From Callipepla californica brunnescens (lineage: Eukaryota; Chordata; Aves; Galliformes; Odontophoridae), in NCBI GenBank assembly GCA_023055505.1, contig JALIRH010000027.1, forward strand, positions 1,934,501 through 1,998,500: a stretch of DNA of 64,000 nucleotides, given 5' to 3'. Shown here piece after piece: positions 46,763-60,907 of the stretch. The first letter of the stretch is position 1; every line of letters begins with the position of its first letter. Made by a program: the position numbers and the translations under genes. The notes beneath the pieces were generated by a model, which worked only from the letters and a program-made list of their open reading frames with translations, made no database searches and was not told the DNA's origin.

Positions 46763-49700
46763 GTTATCCAATTTTAATGCTGTAAAATAAATTCTAAACC
46801 TATACTGCCCATGCTTGAAGGAGCTCAGGAGAAACTTCCAGTACAACCTTTGCAGTTTCACTGGAGTTAACGTGAAAGTCTGCGATTAAAAACACTCCTC
46901 TGGTCACCTCCATAGTTTAAAGCAGTGGTGTTGAGGGGCAGAATATAAAAGTGACTTCACTGCTGATTACAGTACCTGGAATAATAATCCCCGTCAGTAT
47001 TTTGCAGCAGGATATTTAGTGTCTGTGCAGAGGGTGCTCCCACTTGATCAGAAGAGCACTCTGAGCTGGCAGCAGCAGGAGGTTTGCACTTTCTCAGCAG
47101 GCTTCGCATCAGAGTGGATTGCAAGATATGTATTTTACAAGTCTGCTAGGTATCTTCTGCATTCAGGTTCGGGACAGCTACTTCTGTAACCTCTAATGAC
47201 CTGCTGTGCTGCTCATTGGAAACAATAATTCGAACACTGAGGAGAAATTGCAATATTTATAATATATTAAGCCATGGAACATGTGAAACCTGGTTTCCTG
47301 TGGATTTATGTCTTGAAAGTGAATTTCTGGAGCTCATTTGCCAAATCTATGTGGAGCCAAACCTGGACAGCACTACCCTGACCCTCCCATTTCTGGGGAG
47401 CGTTGTCTGGCCTGGGCACTGCAAGCCAGGTGACATCAACTTTGAACAAGCCGAGCTCTGAGAGACATGTCCTGAAACCCGGACTGTCCGTCTGTCCTGC
47501 TGGGCGAGGCCCTGTCTTCACGTCCTCATCCTTAATAACAGCTGAGCTTACGCTTCGGCTCACCTCCGTGGTGGGAGCTACAAGGTCTCTTCCCAATATA
47601 GCCATTGTTTTCTTTATTAGTCAGAAATGTAATATTCATAACTGAGAGAGAATACAGACACGTAGGCACCGCAGTCCCATCAATCTCATTTCCTTTCAAA
47701 ACAAACAAACAAAATATTGCCATAGCACTGAGAGATCTGAACCCACTGAACAGCCCAGCCTTACTGCTAGCACTGAACGGACCCATTGCAAATCATCCCC
47801 GACCGTCCTCCTGCCTCAGGCACCCTTGAGCATCACTGTTGCTATAATACTTGTAATTTGCAAATCCAGTGTTTCTGTCAAATGGATGTGCTGCCTTCTC
47901 GCCTTTGCTGAGCACTTCTGTAACCCTTGTCCCTCTTGCAGTATTTTGACTTCGTTTCATTGTACTGCGAGTGAAATTAGATTGAAGGTCGCTTTGGGAA
48001 AATGTCCCTGCTTCTATATCTCTGCTGTAAATTCTCAGAATGCTTCAGGTTCTGTTAAAACAATAAACACTTCTGATCCTCCCTGTGCAAATTGTCTTCC
48101 TGAGCTGCGTGCATTTATCTCCTTGTTTAGCCCAGAACAATATTTTAGCAGCTTTTCTGGTGACTGAGTGGCAACGTAACATCTTACAGATTCACATCAG
48201 CTGAAAAATGTGACTGCTTTCCAGCCAGGAAAATATTAAACAATTAAAAAAAAATCCAAATATTTTGTTCGTATGTTTTCAGAATAAGGTCTGCTGTGGT
48301 GGGTTTTATAATGATTTTAAATAGTTTTCCATTTTGAAAGTCTGTATTCGGTTCTATTACCAAAAAGTCCATTCCTTTCTAACGTACTTAAGTCAAAAAT
48401 CCCTTCTCAATCAAAAATACACTCTTTAAGACTGATCAGAGCACTCTGTCTAGTTCTAAGCCAGCGTTTCTTACTTCATAGTTCACCAGAAATTTTGAAC
48501 ATGTATTATTTTTGGTGATCTCTGAACATTTACTTGAATTATTCACCAGAGCTGCGAGGAATGGAAAAACTAGATTGTCCTAACAGCTCCAATCAGATGG
48601 CAGAGCCATAGCTGCTGGAAATCAGCAGGGCTTTGCTGGTGCCAGGCAGAGTGCTCAGCTTTGTGCACGCACCAAATCCAGCACTGCAGAAGTGTTTGGC
48701 GCAGTGCAGAGGAGCTGTTCAGGTGGATGTGGCTTTGTAGCTGAGATCCTGGAGAGGAGAGACTTGTAAGACAGAAATATTATCGGATTCATGTGTGGCA
48801 TTAACATTTGATGGCTGTGTTTTCAGTACTAAGGATTAGTATAAATCCTGCGTGCATAGCCATGCGTTACATGAATTTACTTTTATACTCCTTCACTAGG
48901 CATATTAAAAGTTGCATGACTTCCAAATCTTTCTATGTGCCGTTGATTAGCATTCCACCAGGATCACTAACCTATTAGAGCGCCTGTCACTATTGGTGAA
49001 AAAGAGTCTTTTATTTCCTTCTCAAATGATTTTGCTTTTCTTCTATGGTGTCCATAGCAACACATACTGGTAGTGATGAGTCCCTGATTCTGTTGCAGGC
49101 TTTCCACAGCAGTGTCTTGCCAGTAACAACAGTTGACCCGACATTGTGAGGCTGCTCAGAGGCACGTAGCCACGCTGGTTCTCCTGATGAACAGGAGGTA
49201 TCTTTCCCTGCTTGGCAGGTCAGTTCTGGGACGTGAGGTGGCAGATTTCTAATCAGACCAACCCCTTCCGTAACTCTGAACACGGTTGTGGGGATCTAAC
49301 TTCGAAAGACCTTTTGTCTGAAAGTCATTTTCTAAATGTCCGTGTGCGTACTAGTGTGCAAATATTTCTAGGGGTACAAGCTGCCACTCACGGCTGAACA
49401 TGAGCCCTAACAGCAAGCAGTCTGCAGAACAGCCCTTCCAGAGCGTAGCCACAGGACAAGGAAAGTCATTTGTCCTTAACCTTCAGTCCTCTCAGTCTTC
49501 TCTCCCTGTTCTTAACCTTTTTGTATTGGTAAAATGCATTTCAAGGAAATGAGTAATGTGCTGTACCGAGTATCTGCGCTGGAGACTTTAAATGAGAGCT
49601 AACAATCTAACATGGAGCTCAAATAAAAATGACTTCATTACCTAGACTGAGGCTGGCAAGGAAGACAGAATGCTCTGCTGTGTGGTCTCCTGTGCCTTAA

Positions 49701-50170
49701 CCTAATATTCAGAACTAATAGGAACGGATCTTGGACTTAGTAAGAGTTGGCTGTTTATCACAATGTGCACTGAGCAGGGACCAGATCCAGTAACCTTGCT
49801 CTGTGCAAGTAATTCTTACTCACGTCTGTAATCAATGGGACAATTTACTTAGGTAAAGATCCTCAGCATGTGTAAAAGTGGAAAGGACCTGGACAAAACC
49901 CTGCAATTTTTCTTCCTCTGACTCATACTCGTCTCTGGATTTGCTTTGTGTATGTATTGGCACTGTGGTTGCCTTCAGGCCCCAAGTACATATCTGCAGT
50001 TCTTTACGTTGTGTTGTGAATGCCAAGTAGACATCCTGTGCTCTGCACCCATCGAAGAATCTGCATTTTGCAAGCAAGAAGTCCTCAATAAATGCCTGTA
50101 GAACCGTAAATGAGAGCGATCCTTGCTGAGTGCAACTCCCTGACATCTTCACTTGTGCACATTCTGCGCC

Positions 50171-50276
50171 GGTTCCATCAGTCAGTGTCATTTCTTGCAG
50201 GGACAGCTTCACACTGCTGTCTTGGTTCCATCAGTCAGTGTCATTTCTTGCAGGGACAGCTTCACACTGCTGTCTT
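50171..50276 (+). repeat. Perfect 53-bp tandem duplication
   Basis: Copy 1 is 50171-50223 and copy 2 is 50224-50276. Both begin GGTTCCATCAGTCAGTGTCA and end CACACTGCTGTCTT, and they are identical at every base. The three bases after copy 2 (GGT) match the start of a third unit. Confidence 0.97.
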
Positions 50277-52329
50277 GGTGTCAGGGTCCCATCTGACCCG
50301 GGGCAGACATAATGGCTGTTGTGTTAGCGGATGGACGTGGCTGCAGTCAGACAAGAGACCGTGCTTAAGTGTGAGCGCTGAGGGCAGAACTCACAGGTGG
50401 GAATGGCCCAATGTCTGTCTGTGCTGTGGTCAGGGGGACATACCATTGCTAATTCTGCTGCGGGCTGACTTAACTGAAAAAAGAAATTCTTCCTTCACCA
50501 CATAAGGAGAGGTTTTGGCCTGTAGGAATTGCCTGGGTGGTGCAAAGGAAGGCGGGGTGTAGAGAGACATTCTAATTAAGTCTCTATCCCCTTTTGTTCA
50601 TATCTTTTTAGGAAGGCCCCCACGGAATAGTCCAAAATAAGCTCCTACCCCTAGCTGAATAGGTTGTCAGGGTGCAGAACTATATTCTGCAGACTTATGC
50701 ATGTGTAAGGGGTGTGTAACATTTTTGTCTGAATGGAGCCCTATGTTCTCATAATTTATAGTAAGTAATCTTATTTGCAAAGCATGCCCTTACAGTTTTA
50801 AAAAACAAGTTAATTGACTTGCATAAAAATCAAACATGTCGAAGTTTTCCATCTCGACACAAACACCACATTGAGCAGCACAGTGCTACAATAGCCGTGA
50901 TGCAGTCTGGGCTATACCTATTGAGATGTTTCATAAACCAAAATGGAATCTTAAAAAGTTTGTCAGTTTTGCATACCTCCGTGCTGCTGAATTTAGGAGT
51001 CCTTTGCTCGACTAATTATACAATGTTTTATTTTTTTCCTTGTGTAAATAAACAAACTTGTGTCTGAATTTTGGCAAGGGGCACTAGAAGCCAATTAGAA
51101 GGTGTTCCCAATGTATTACAGTATTACAAACAAGATGCCTTTTCTTAGAAAGGCGAACACACCATGTTTCTTTTAATGAGTGTGAAAATATACCAGTTGC
51201 TTAATCACTAGCAACTTATAGTTATAAGCATAAGTGAGTCCTTTCTCGGGAATGAAAAACATAGCTTGGTTTCTTTGCTAACAGATGACATTTTAATTTA
51301 AAAGTCCCCGTTCTTGTCTGGAAGGGCCAAAACATCTGAATTATCCGAGTGAAAAATAAGAGGCAGAGGGGAAGAATGAGCGAGTGGGAGGGATTTTCTT
51401 CTCCAAGTGGACTTTGTCCGTCACTGATCCGAGTGGTGGAATGACAGCATGTCCCCCTGGTTTGTGTCTGGAATGCCAACTAAGATCCCCTGTCCTCTCC
51501 AGCTTGTTAGCCCAGTCTTGATGTGCTTTAGTACATGACCCAAACTAGAATGCTGCTAAGTCATGGATGTGAAGTCATAGGTTACACTTGGTGTGTGTGC
51601 AGCTTTGGGTTGGGGCACAATGGTGTCCCTGGAGGTGCAGGACCTGGAAAGCATAGTGACTCAGCTGCAGTTTCTTCCCATGGTCCTCTGCTGTGTAAAA
51701 ATAGGGATGTGGCACTCAGTTATTTTGAAAAGATAAAGCTTCCTTCTATCTAGACAGCCTAGACAGCTCGCGGTATGCAGGCTCGTTGTGGAGCAATAAA
51801 AATATGAAGCTGGAGAAAAAACTGAATAGAACTAACAGCTCCTCATAGAGATCCCTTATCCTTGTTTTCCTTGAAGTGTTTGTCTAGAAACATAAAGATC
51901 TCTTGATTTATGGCTTGTTCAGCAATCTCCAAATCCAATGGCATTGCATTTGGCGCAGTGAATCCATCAGCCTGGTATTATTCCCCTGCAGCCAGTGGAG
52001 GGCTGACAGCTCGGCACAGTGACACATTGGGACGACAGCAGAACGTTACTTGTCAACAGATAAAGGCCTGGAAGAATCTGTCCCATCATGATTTTTAATC
52101 TTCCTCATAAAAATAAAATAAGCCTTGGGAAAGCTCTCCGATGTTATTTAAAAATAGAAGAATGAGTGTTAGTGGTTTTATATGGATTACATAAATTACT
52201 AGTTTATTAGAAAAAGGGATAATTTGAAAAAGAGAGAATTTCCCTCAAAGGGAACATTTAATTTCTTTGGGTTACTTTGTGGATATTTTATTTTACATTC
52301 AAAATAATTAAATCTTCTGAAGGATAAAT

Positions 52330-52350
52330 TTTCTTTCTTTCTTTCTTTCT
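52330..52350 (+). repeat. (TTTC)n microsatellite
   Basis: Five TTTC units followed by a T run. Confidence 0.9.
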
Positions 52351-52977
52351 TTTTTTGGTAAAATAATGCCTTTCCTGCTTCCGAGCCACACAGTCCCGCT
52401 GAGCCAGCCTCCCCTGCTCAGCACCAAGGCATGAACCCCAGCAGCCACAGCTCAGAAGGTCGTGCTGAGCTTTGGTCAAAAGGAGGAGAGAAACAGAACA
52501 TTGCCCCTTCACTTTGATTTTTAATGGAAGATCAGTCTTGTCAAAAATTGCTTTCATTTTTTTTCCTTTCGGCATTACATCTGAAAATGTTCAGATTCAG
52601 AGGATACTGTGAGGCTCTGATTGGGTAGCCTACTTTCTGCTAAAACCACGGCAAAAATCAGGTTTTCTTGTAAAAGTTGTTTGGTTTTTCAGTACCCAAA
52701 AGTGGAGGGGAAGAACTTTGCTCAAAACAAAAACATTTCAGCTTTCTGTCGCTGAAAACCAAAAAGTTGTCATTGAATTTTTTGTGGTGAAAGTAATAGT
52801 TTCTAATCTAGTCCTGAGATTTTCCAGGACATTTAGGGAATAGCAGGCTGTGCTCTGGATGGGGACATGGGAGGCCGGAGCTCAGCCCTCTGCTTTGTCA
52901 AAGGCTTTGACACTCCAATGGGGTACATCCACTGCCCTGAGCAAGGCAGGGTTCTGCTGGAGTCAGTTCTTGTGGAA

Positions 52978-53100
52978 CAGCCTGCCTTGGAAGGGACCTT
53001 GAAGCCCATCTGTTTCCAACCCCTGCCACAGCCAGGGTTGATCCCCACCAAATCAAGCCGCCCCATCCTTCTGGGGCCACTGTTGAACACCTTCTGAGCT
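52978..53100 (-). mobile_element. CR1 LINE 3'-end fragment
   Basis: CCTTGGAAGGGACCTTGAAG, then TTTCCAACCCCTGCCACAGC, then CAGGGTTGATCC and CCGCCCCATCC...TTGAACACCTTC resembles the reverse complement of the avian CR1 3' region (TTGGAAGGGACCT...TCCAACCCCCTGCC...GGCCTTGAACACTTCCAGGG). It is diverged and lacks the terminal ATTCTRTG repeats. Confidence 0.6.
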
Positions 53101-56100
53101 CTCCTCCTCTCGCCAGCAGCTGTAGGCCCCACTGGCAGTGCCACTGGTGGCCAGCTCTGCATGATGCTCTGCAGGCACAGCACCTGGGGACACCATCCAC
53201 CATGCCAGGCCCAGCCATGCTGTGCTGTGCTGTGCAAACCATCAGGCTCTGGGACACCATTCACACCAGTTGATCACACGCGGTCTCCAGGCTGTCCACG
53301 AGGTGGCTGTGTGGTCAGTAGGGCAGCCACATCCTTTGAGACACTCTCACAGTCATACATCAACTGCTTCCCTGCCTCGGAGTTTCTTCTGTAGCAGGGG
53401 AACCATGCCCTTGGCCTGTTTTCTGTCTGTAGCTCACAGGTCCCTGAGATGGGCTGTGCATGTGCTCCCTTGGCAAATCAGGTCTCTTGCGGAGAGAAAA
53501 GAAAGAATACATACAACCGAATGCTCCCTTTTGTTCAGGTTTTTGTGAGCACTTCACATTACTGGGAAAGATCCTCATCTGTTGTAAAGTTGGCAGGCGT
53601 CCACCCAAATGAGAGCAGCTCTACCAACTTACACCAACGGAGCAACTCGGGGGGAAAAGAAAAAAAAGCTTGTGTAGGAATCCCTTTGTTAATGGCTGGC
53701 ATATTTTGTGTTTACAGCATTTTTAAAAGTTCTGTTAAAAATAAATTCCTGAAGTTCCGGATAAATAAATAGTTGTACAGAAGAGTCCTCTGTAGCCATG
53801 AAGTTGCCAAAAATTATCAGTAATCCTCAGTCAGATGGAATGTACAGTTGGCAAGGGGATGGCAGGAAAAAGTCCTCACCACTTCTGCCTCGTATTCCCA
53901 TACAATGAGAGATGCCAAGATTTTCCATTGGTGTCTGTGATGCAGTTGAAGATGGGAGTGTTTGTCATTAAGGAGACCTTGTTTTAGTTAAATAACCAGT
54001 GAAGGGCTCAGTTCAGTTGCATATTTTTCCATCACTAGATGTTGATTTCACACAAGTTGCTTTATTTTGTTAGTGAAATTTGACCCTCATTTCTTCACCC
54101 TGTGCATTTAACTCAATTTAGGTCAAAACATGGAATATGCAAATGAAGAACCACAAGTCCAGCCCACTAGTGATGTGGTTTTGAAGTCCTGAATAAAAAT
54201 AAAAACTATTTACAGACTAGTCTGAGGCAATACAGGCCCTGACAACTGACATCCAGGGTTCTGGCAGCTGACGTATGTATTTAGTTAGGCTTTGGCGCTG
54301 CTAGGATTGATAATCTGGGGGGTTTGGGACAGTGACTAGCGATTTTAAAGGCCTTTATTCTGAGTGATGACATTCAGACAAATGAAGCCGGCGTGTGCTC
54401 CCTGCTGCCTGGAGCACTGCTCTGTTTAAGCCCTGTGTAGTAAAGCTTCATGCTGTTGGGGAACCCCCAGTCTCGTTGATTCTGTGTGTCTTGGCCCTTA
54501 GGCATAGTGTATGTAAGTGGATAATGGGCCAAGAACTGTTTTTATTTAAAACCATGGAATTCCTGCCTGGTTAAGCAGCAATTCCACCTGTTGAGCCAAG
54601 AGCCAACTTTGGCCCAGGAGCTGAAATCCAAAGACCAGGGCATCGCAGTGTGCTCACGCCATGAGTCACAATCTGGCCTCACAGCTTTGTTTCAGAAGCA
54701 CTGCACCTACACCAGGCACACCATGAAGATGAAGTCAGAGTGGTAAGAAAAGGGAAAGCTGCTGAACTGGAGGTTCTCCACTCTGTCTTACTGGATCCAG
54801 GTCTAATAAATACACCCCCTAAATGTCCCACAGTTAGATTAACGTGATGATTGCATCGCTTTGTGCCCGCTGAATAGTTGCAAGCACCTTTTTGCACAGA
54901 AAAATGAAGAGTTTAGTAGATGAACTGACAGCTTTAAGGGTATAGAAATATCTAATAGTCTGTGCAGAAATGTTCAACGCAGTGAGAAGAGCGGAGCTGT
55001 AGTTACAGCAGTGACTGTGTCTGTGTAACACTGACATCTTCTCAATTAGCCCTGAAGGCAGACGCCCAGGAACAGGAAAATGAGAAGACTGAAAAGATTT
55101 GCCATCATTGGCACGATTAAGCTCCATTCATACTCAATTTTTCAGTGCTTTCCTGACCATCAAAACATAAAGGCAATTCCGAACTCTTTAAGCACTGCTC
55201 CAAATTAAATTAATATCTGCGTTATAGCAGCTACTTACTGTGACTGTCAAAAGTTAGCTTTGCCCCAGAGAGAAGGTACAAAGAAAACAATGCAGGGTCT
55301 TCAGTGTGAAATCAGATACCAACAGTCACGCAGAGTTGTGGAGATGAAATACAATCTAACCTTTTCATGTTGAGACTAAAGCTTTTTCCTTTAACGTTAT
55401 ACTTAACGGAACAGCTTTAAACCAGCCACAAAGAAGTGACCTGACATGTTTTGACTATAATAAGCATTGATTCCATGCCTATAAATTTTATAGTTGAATC
55501 AATTATGCTCCTTCTTTATAGGATTAAAGAAAACGTTTCGTTTTGAATGGATTTTTTTTTTCCTTACTCTTATGACAGAAAGGAATTGAAGGTAAAAGGA
55601 AAAGAAAAAAAGGGAAAAATGAGTGAGCCGTGCTAACAGTTTTAAGAAAGTGCCTGAAGTATTTTGTTCTAGAAGAATAGTTGTGTAGATAGAGTATCTC
55701 AGCCTGTGGAATGTTCCACGAGCACTGTGAAAAGAGTTTTTATTTCTCATATACTAAGAACAAGCTACGGTCCTTCACTTCCCAGCAGAGTTAGTAGATG
55801 ATTCTTGCTATGGACAGGAGGATGCCATCACACTCAGTACTGGAGGGAAAGTCCATATTTTTCTTTCAGAAAGTGCACATCAGCCTCTCAGGTGAGCTCA
55901 GTTAAATGTTCAGCTTGGGCTCGAGCTTCCTCGGGCAACTTGCCCTTCATTGACACCATGACATGTTCAGGTTCAGTACTGTGTTTTTCTGAAGTGCCCA
56001 TCAAATGGGGTTTTTAGCCTTTGGTGGGACTGCCTGAACACAAATCCTAATGATCACCAACAGATGCAATCAGATGATGTCCATGAAATGCGGTGTTCTC

Positions 56101-57908
56101 ATTGGTTTTGTTTTTTTTAAACGGTAGGGGGTACAAAATTCAGTAGCAGGAAAATTAGATATCGCCAAAGAACTTTGTTTCACTGAAAATCTATGAAAAA
56201 ACAGTGATTTCTTTGTTTGCTTTGTTGGAAACATAGCACAGTGCAGAGAGTGTTGTCTGTGTTATCATAACAGCGTGGGGCAGGAGAGCTGGGAGGGCGT
56301 GGGGAGCAGGGAACACTTTCCAACTGAAATAGTGTGTCTTCAGCACATCATTATGTCTGGTACCTGGGTGAGCATGGATATCCACTTCAAAAAAGAACAG
56401 CTATGCGTACACTGCAATCCCATTTAAAGTCAGAGGCATTTTGTAAAGGCACAACACTGCAGAGCCATTGGTGCAGCAGCCGTGTATTTAAAGATACACT
56501 TGAAAGATTTCCTGAGCTCAGGCTGTAAACTGCAGTAAGGTATTTCTGACCAGGTAAAGATGGGAACGATGGATTCCTTCTGCGAGGAGTTTTATTTGAC
56601 CTACAAATAGCACGCGCTGCTCTGCTATCAATAGCCCAGTATGTGGAGCGATAACGTAACGTTTCCCTGATTGCTTTGTTTTGGTTTTTATTTTTAGAAT
56701 GGCAGCATTTACATAACAGTCTTGGTAGAGATTTAGGGTACAAAAAAAGCCCAAACGGAGGCTACAGCTATAAACCTCGTGTGCTGTGTTCATAAAAAGC
56801 CACTTTGATTCAGTGCTGTATAAAGTATGTATAAAAAGAAAAATCCATTACCACCAAGGGGATTTTCAATGAAGTATTAGCCTGGTAAGAGGGTTAGCGA
56901 GATTCGTGCTTTTTTTTTTCTCTTTCTTTCTGTTTTTTAAACCAAGGCACAATTCAGTATAAGCAGTTAAGGCGCAGTGTTGGTGACACAGATTAAATTG
57001 TGCGGGCAAAAGTACTGCAGGGTTTCTGTAAAGACACAGATGCAGTTCACTGATACATGTAAATAAGATTAGACCCTTTACCCTGTATTTGCATTAGCCA
57101 AGACAAGTATTAGACATCATAATACAGAATGCTTATTCAGAGTTCACTAATTATGGTTTCGTATCTTTAAATGAGATTATAATATGGCCAGCTCTGGGTC
57201 CTGGTACAGCCTGACTGCGTTATGCTGTGACACTTGGAGGCAGCAGAAAAATAGCCTGGATAAAAACCTCACAGAATATTTCCATAGTGAGTTGGTAAGT
57301 GTGTGTGTGCACCCTGGGCAGGGGAGAAAATGGCTCTTGTGGTCCCTTTCTCAATGAGCTGCAGCAGAGCAGGGCTTGCAGGCCATGCAGGTGCTGCAGG
57401 CATTGCCTGCGGTGCTGGAGGTTCCCTGTTGTATGATGTCTGCACTTCAGCAGCCTTCCCAGTTCTGTGCTGCCTGTGACAGCCTTCAGATGCCCAGCCA
57501 GACAAAGCTCCATGAAAGCGAATTCAGGCTGAGCTGATTTCTTATTTGGTGCTTGATTTTGCAGGGATGATGCCTAGCTGTCATTATCCTAGCTGTCTCT
57601 CCTAGGAGCCCATCAAGCCCCTTTCCCTCCTGCACCCACGACAGGTTTTGAATGCAGTGGCATCTCAGAGGTGGCTGAGCTTTCCCTGTGTTCCCTGTTG
57701 AGCTGCAGCCTGGTCAGTGACACCTGTGCAGAAATCCCTGTGGCTGCGCTGCGTTACAGGGCAGGCACATGAGGCACTCTGCACTCCCTGCTCCGGAGCA
57801 CAGCTCAGAGCTGCTGCTACCAACCAGGTTTCACCCTAGAGCTGGCTGCATTTCAGCAGTGAATGAAGCCACCCTTGTGCCCGATGCGTCTGTTTTGTTT
57901 TAATTCTG

Positions 57909-57975
57909 CAGAGCTCTTCGGAATCTTCTAGGATGAAAGGCGCTGTATGAGTGCAAGATTGTTGTTTTTATTTGG
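57909..57975 (+). repeat. Ancient SINE/LINE tail relic
   Basis: GAGCTCTTCGGAATCTTCTA followed by GGATGAAAGGCGCTGTATGA and GTGCAAGATTGTTGTT matches the tail GGGATCCTT.GGATGAAAGGCGCTATATAAGTGCAAAGTATTATT found in old vertebrate retroposons. Family not assigned. Confidence 0.5.
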
Positions 57976-60859
57976 ATTTGGAAATAGCCTTTCTGAAAAT
58001 AGTAACTAGTAGATTAAATGCCAGGCCAGGATGAGGCAATACTGCTTTGTACACAGAGAGGATTATTAGAAATATTTCTTTAGAATGATACCCAGAATGT
58101 GAATTACTCAACTTGCCAGGTTACTTATGAAACAGAGAAAAGTTACAGAAGGGCTTATGTAACATTGTTTTTCCAGAAAAAATAGTCGGTGGTTTTTCCC
58201 AGCAGTTCCATCTGCTAAGTGGCCTAACGTCTTGCAAAACCCCCTCGCTGCTTCTCCTCCCAGAACTTCTCCAAGTGGACACGTACAAAGCCGTATCCAT
58301 GCGTAACAAAGAGCAATCTCAGATGTTTTAAGTAGGCAATCGGATACAAGAACAAGCCTGGACTATTTGATGGATGAGAAAGGTCAGTTTGTTTTTAACT
58401 TCCCCGCGTATAAATCATCTATGAAAAAGTTTATTTTGCAGATGTCTCGAGCGCTGCAAACAAGGAGATACAAAGTTCAGTGATCTTCTCAGGGCTGGGA
58501 GGAGAGGCAAGTGTGCCAAGGAGGTCCCCTAAGTGCTGGTGGAAGCATCCTGCAGCAGAGCCCCGCTGCCATGCTGTGGGTTTAAGGCCACCACGGTGAA
58601 GGGGAGCCTGCATCAGTGCCGAGCATCTCCTGCATATGGCAGCATTCATAGCACAGCAAACACACTCTGCTTTCAGAGGGACTGTCTGACACATTTCGTA
58701 TTTGGGGTTGAGTTCTTCTAGGAATGTAATTATTAATTATATCACAGAAGGGAAAAGGCTTGGTCCCCTCTGCCCGTTAGCTTCTAGAAGGCAAATATCC
58801 CCCAGGTCTCTAGCAACACAAAGTACTGCTGTGTTACTATTTAGTCTGCCTAATAGCACCTTCAGATTTGGATACTGAGCTGACAGACCTCTTTCAGAGA
58901 GCGCATAATTCACCCCCTCAAAACAATGCTTCTTCATGCTTCTTTTTCAAACAGTGTTTTAAAAAGCACTGCGAAACAACAACGAAGAAATCCTCCTCCT
59001 TGGCCGCCCAGCAAAGCTCTGAGTGGGTGTTTTATGTCACTCTTTTAATGGCCATTTGTATTTTATGCCTTATTTTAAAAATGCATTTACAGATTTCTTT
59101 TTAATTAAATTTTATGGGTGAATTTACTGCTCATGAAAGTGAGTGATTAATCACACTGGCTGGAGTCAGGCGTAGTGGGGTAGAGGTGTTACACAAACTT
59201 CCCTGCGTGGCTCTGCCAGGGCATCACAGTCTTGACCTATTTTACCCTGGAGAGCAGGCTGACCAATCTTGTGACTGTCGTGGCACATGGCATAACTTTT
59301 TTGTCACATGCTATCAAGGAAGAAATTCCCTTTGGAGTGTGAGCAGCTGTCATGGCTCTGTTGTTTCTGTTGCTGACATAGATGGTGCTGTGCTGGCACT
59401 GGGAGCCACAGGAGAACCCAGCCAGGAGCCTTGTGCTTGGCTCCCAAGAAATCGAAGAGAAGGATGATCTTCCTGCCACTCAGAGAGGGTCTCGGGCTTC
59501 AGAACCTGAATTGCTTCAAGGCTGAAAACAAACTTACTGCCTCTAGGAGGAGAGCCATCTTCTTGAAGTCATTTGCCACCTACGAAAGTCAAAAGACTCT
59601 AATCAAGTCATTAGAAACTAGAAGTCAATATATCACTAATCTGTCTATACTGAAGTATACCTTAGAAAACTAATGAATCAGAAAAAAAGCCCTTGTTAGT
59701 CCTTACCTGCTGTTCCTTGCAAATCCCATACTTTTGGGTGTTCAAAAGGATTCCTGACAAATACGAGGCTGTTTATGACAGCATGACCTGGAGCTATGAT
59801 GGGAGTAGCTCCATTTCCAAAGGCCTGTAACAACAGCACAGACCCCAGTGATGTCCTTTCAGCAGTCAGAGCCCCTCCGCTCTCACAGCTGGAGCTCAGT
59901 TCTGTGGCACCTTCAGAATCTTGCCTCAGCCCCACACTCTGCTCCACCTTTGTAGCCTTTTTCCACATAGGTTCCAAAACTATCAATACCAAAACTGAGG
60001 AGTTATCCTCCCTCTGAAAGATGAGTGTCTGAGCTTTACTCAGGATGAGTTTTGAAACCGTAAGACCGACTACCACTTGTTCTTTGGCATTTTCTATCCC
60101 AAACACTTCTACTCTCTGGTAAGGAGTCTAATCTTTGCAGTGATTGCCATAATAGAGCATTTCTAGAAAGTGCAATTCCCAGTGGCAGCTGTTCCAGTCC
60201 TTCTCTTCCTATTTTTAGGCAGCAAACACATTCCTCAGCACATAGAACCTCAAGTAGCATTATTAGTTAAACTTAAATTTTTGATAGCCGGAGTTTGGCC
60301 CCAGCCCCATAAAAATTTCTTACCAATACACTTGTGACAGTCTCCAGCATATTTCATTTTGATGTCTGTTTCACTTTTCTGCACTAGGCCCTATACTTTC
60401 TATTTGCAGCTTTGTCTGCCCTCTTAATGTTTAGTATTTATGCATTACAGCTTGGCTTTGGGATGAAGGCATCAGAACACTTTCAGTTTTTGTGTTTACA
60501 AATATACTTCTCACTACTATGGTTATAAAGTTTAGATAGATTTCTTAGGAGAAGGAGGCAAACAGAGGTCAATAAATATTTATGAACTGTTAGAAGAGCT
60601 TGTTTTTTTCTAAAAGAAATTATAATTCTGAGTCTGCTACATCATCTCCTCCAATGTTTTATTTTGCTGTAATAGATATAAATTACCATCTGAAGGCAGA
60701 AAGGTTTCTCGTGGCTCTGGACAGAATGAAATGATGCTACAGGAGACGTTAACTGCAGTATATAAATAATGCCTGTGTTGCTTGCCCAGGATTAGCCAAG
60801 CCTCACTCAGTTCATCTGATAATGCTATTTGTTGTTTATTTTTTTCTCCCAGAGAAAAA

Positions 60860-60907
60860 TCTAATGAAAAGTCTGATGAAATGTCTAATGAAAAGACTAA
60901 TGAGAGT
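60860..60907 (+). repeat. 12-bp degenerate tandem repeat, four units
   Basis: Four in-phase units of the type TCTAATGAAAAG (60860-60871, 60872-60883, 60884-60895, 60896-60907). Units 1 and 3 are identical; units 2 and 4 differ at two or three positions. It is preceded by a strong acceptor-like tract and followed in frame by TGA. Confidence 0.85.

Noticed and set aside
46517..46861. Lys/Arg/Glu-repeat ORF on the minus strand and Phe/Leu/Ser-repeat ORFs on the plus strand
   Set aside because: They are direct translations of the (TTTTC)n microsatellite, not genes.
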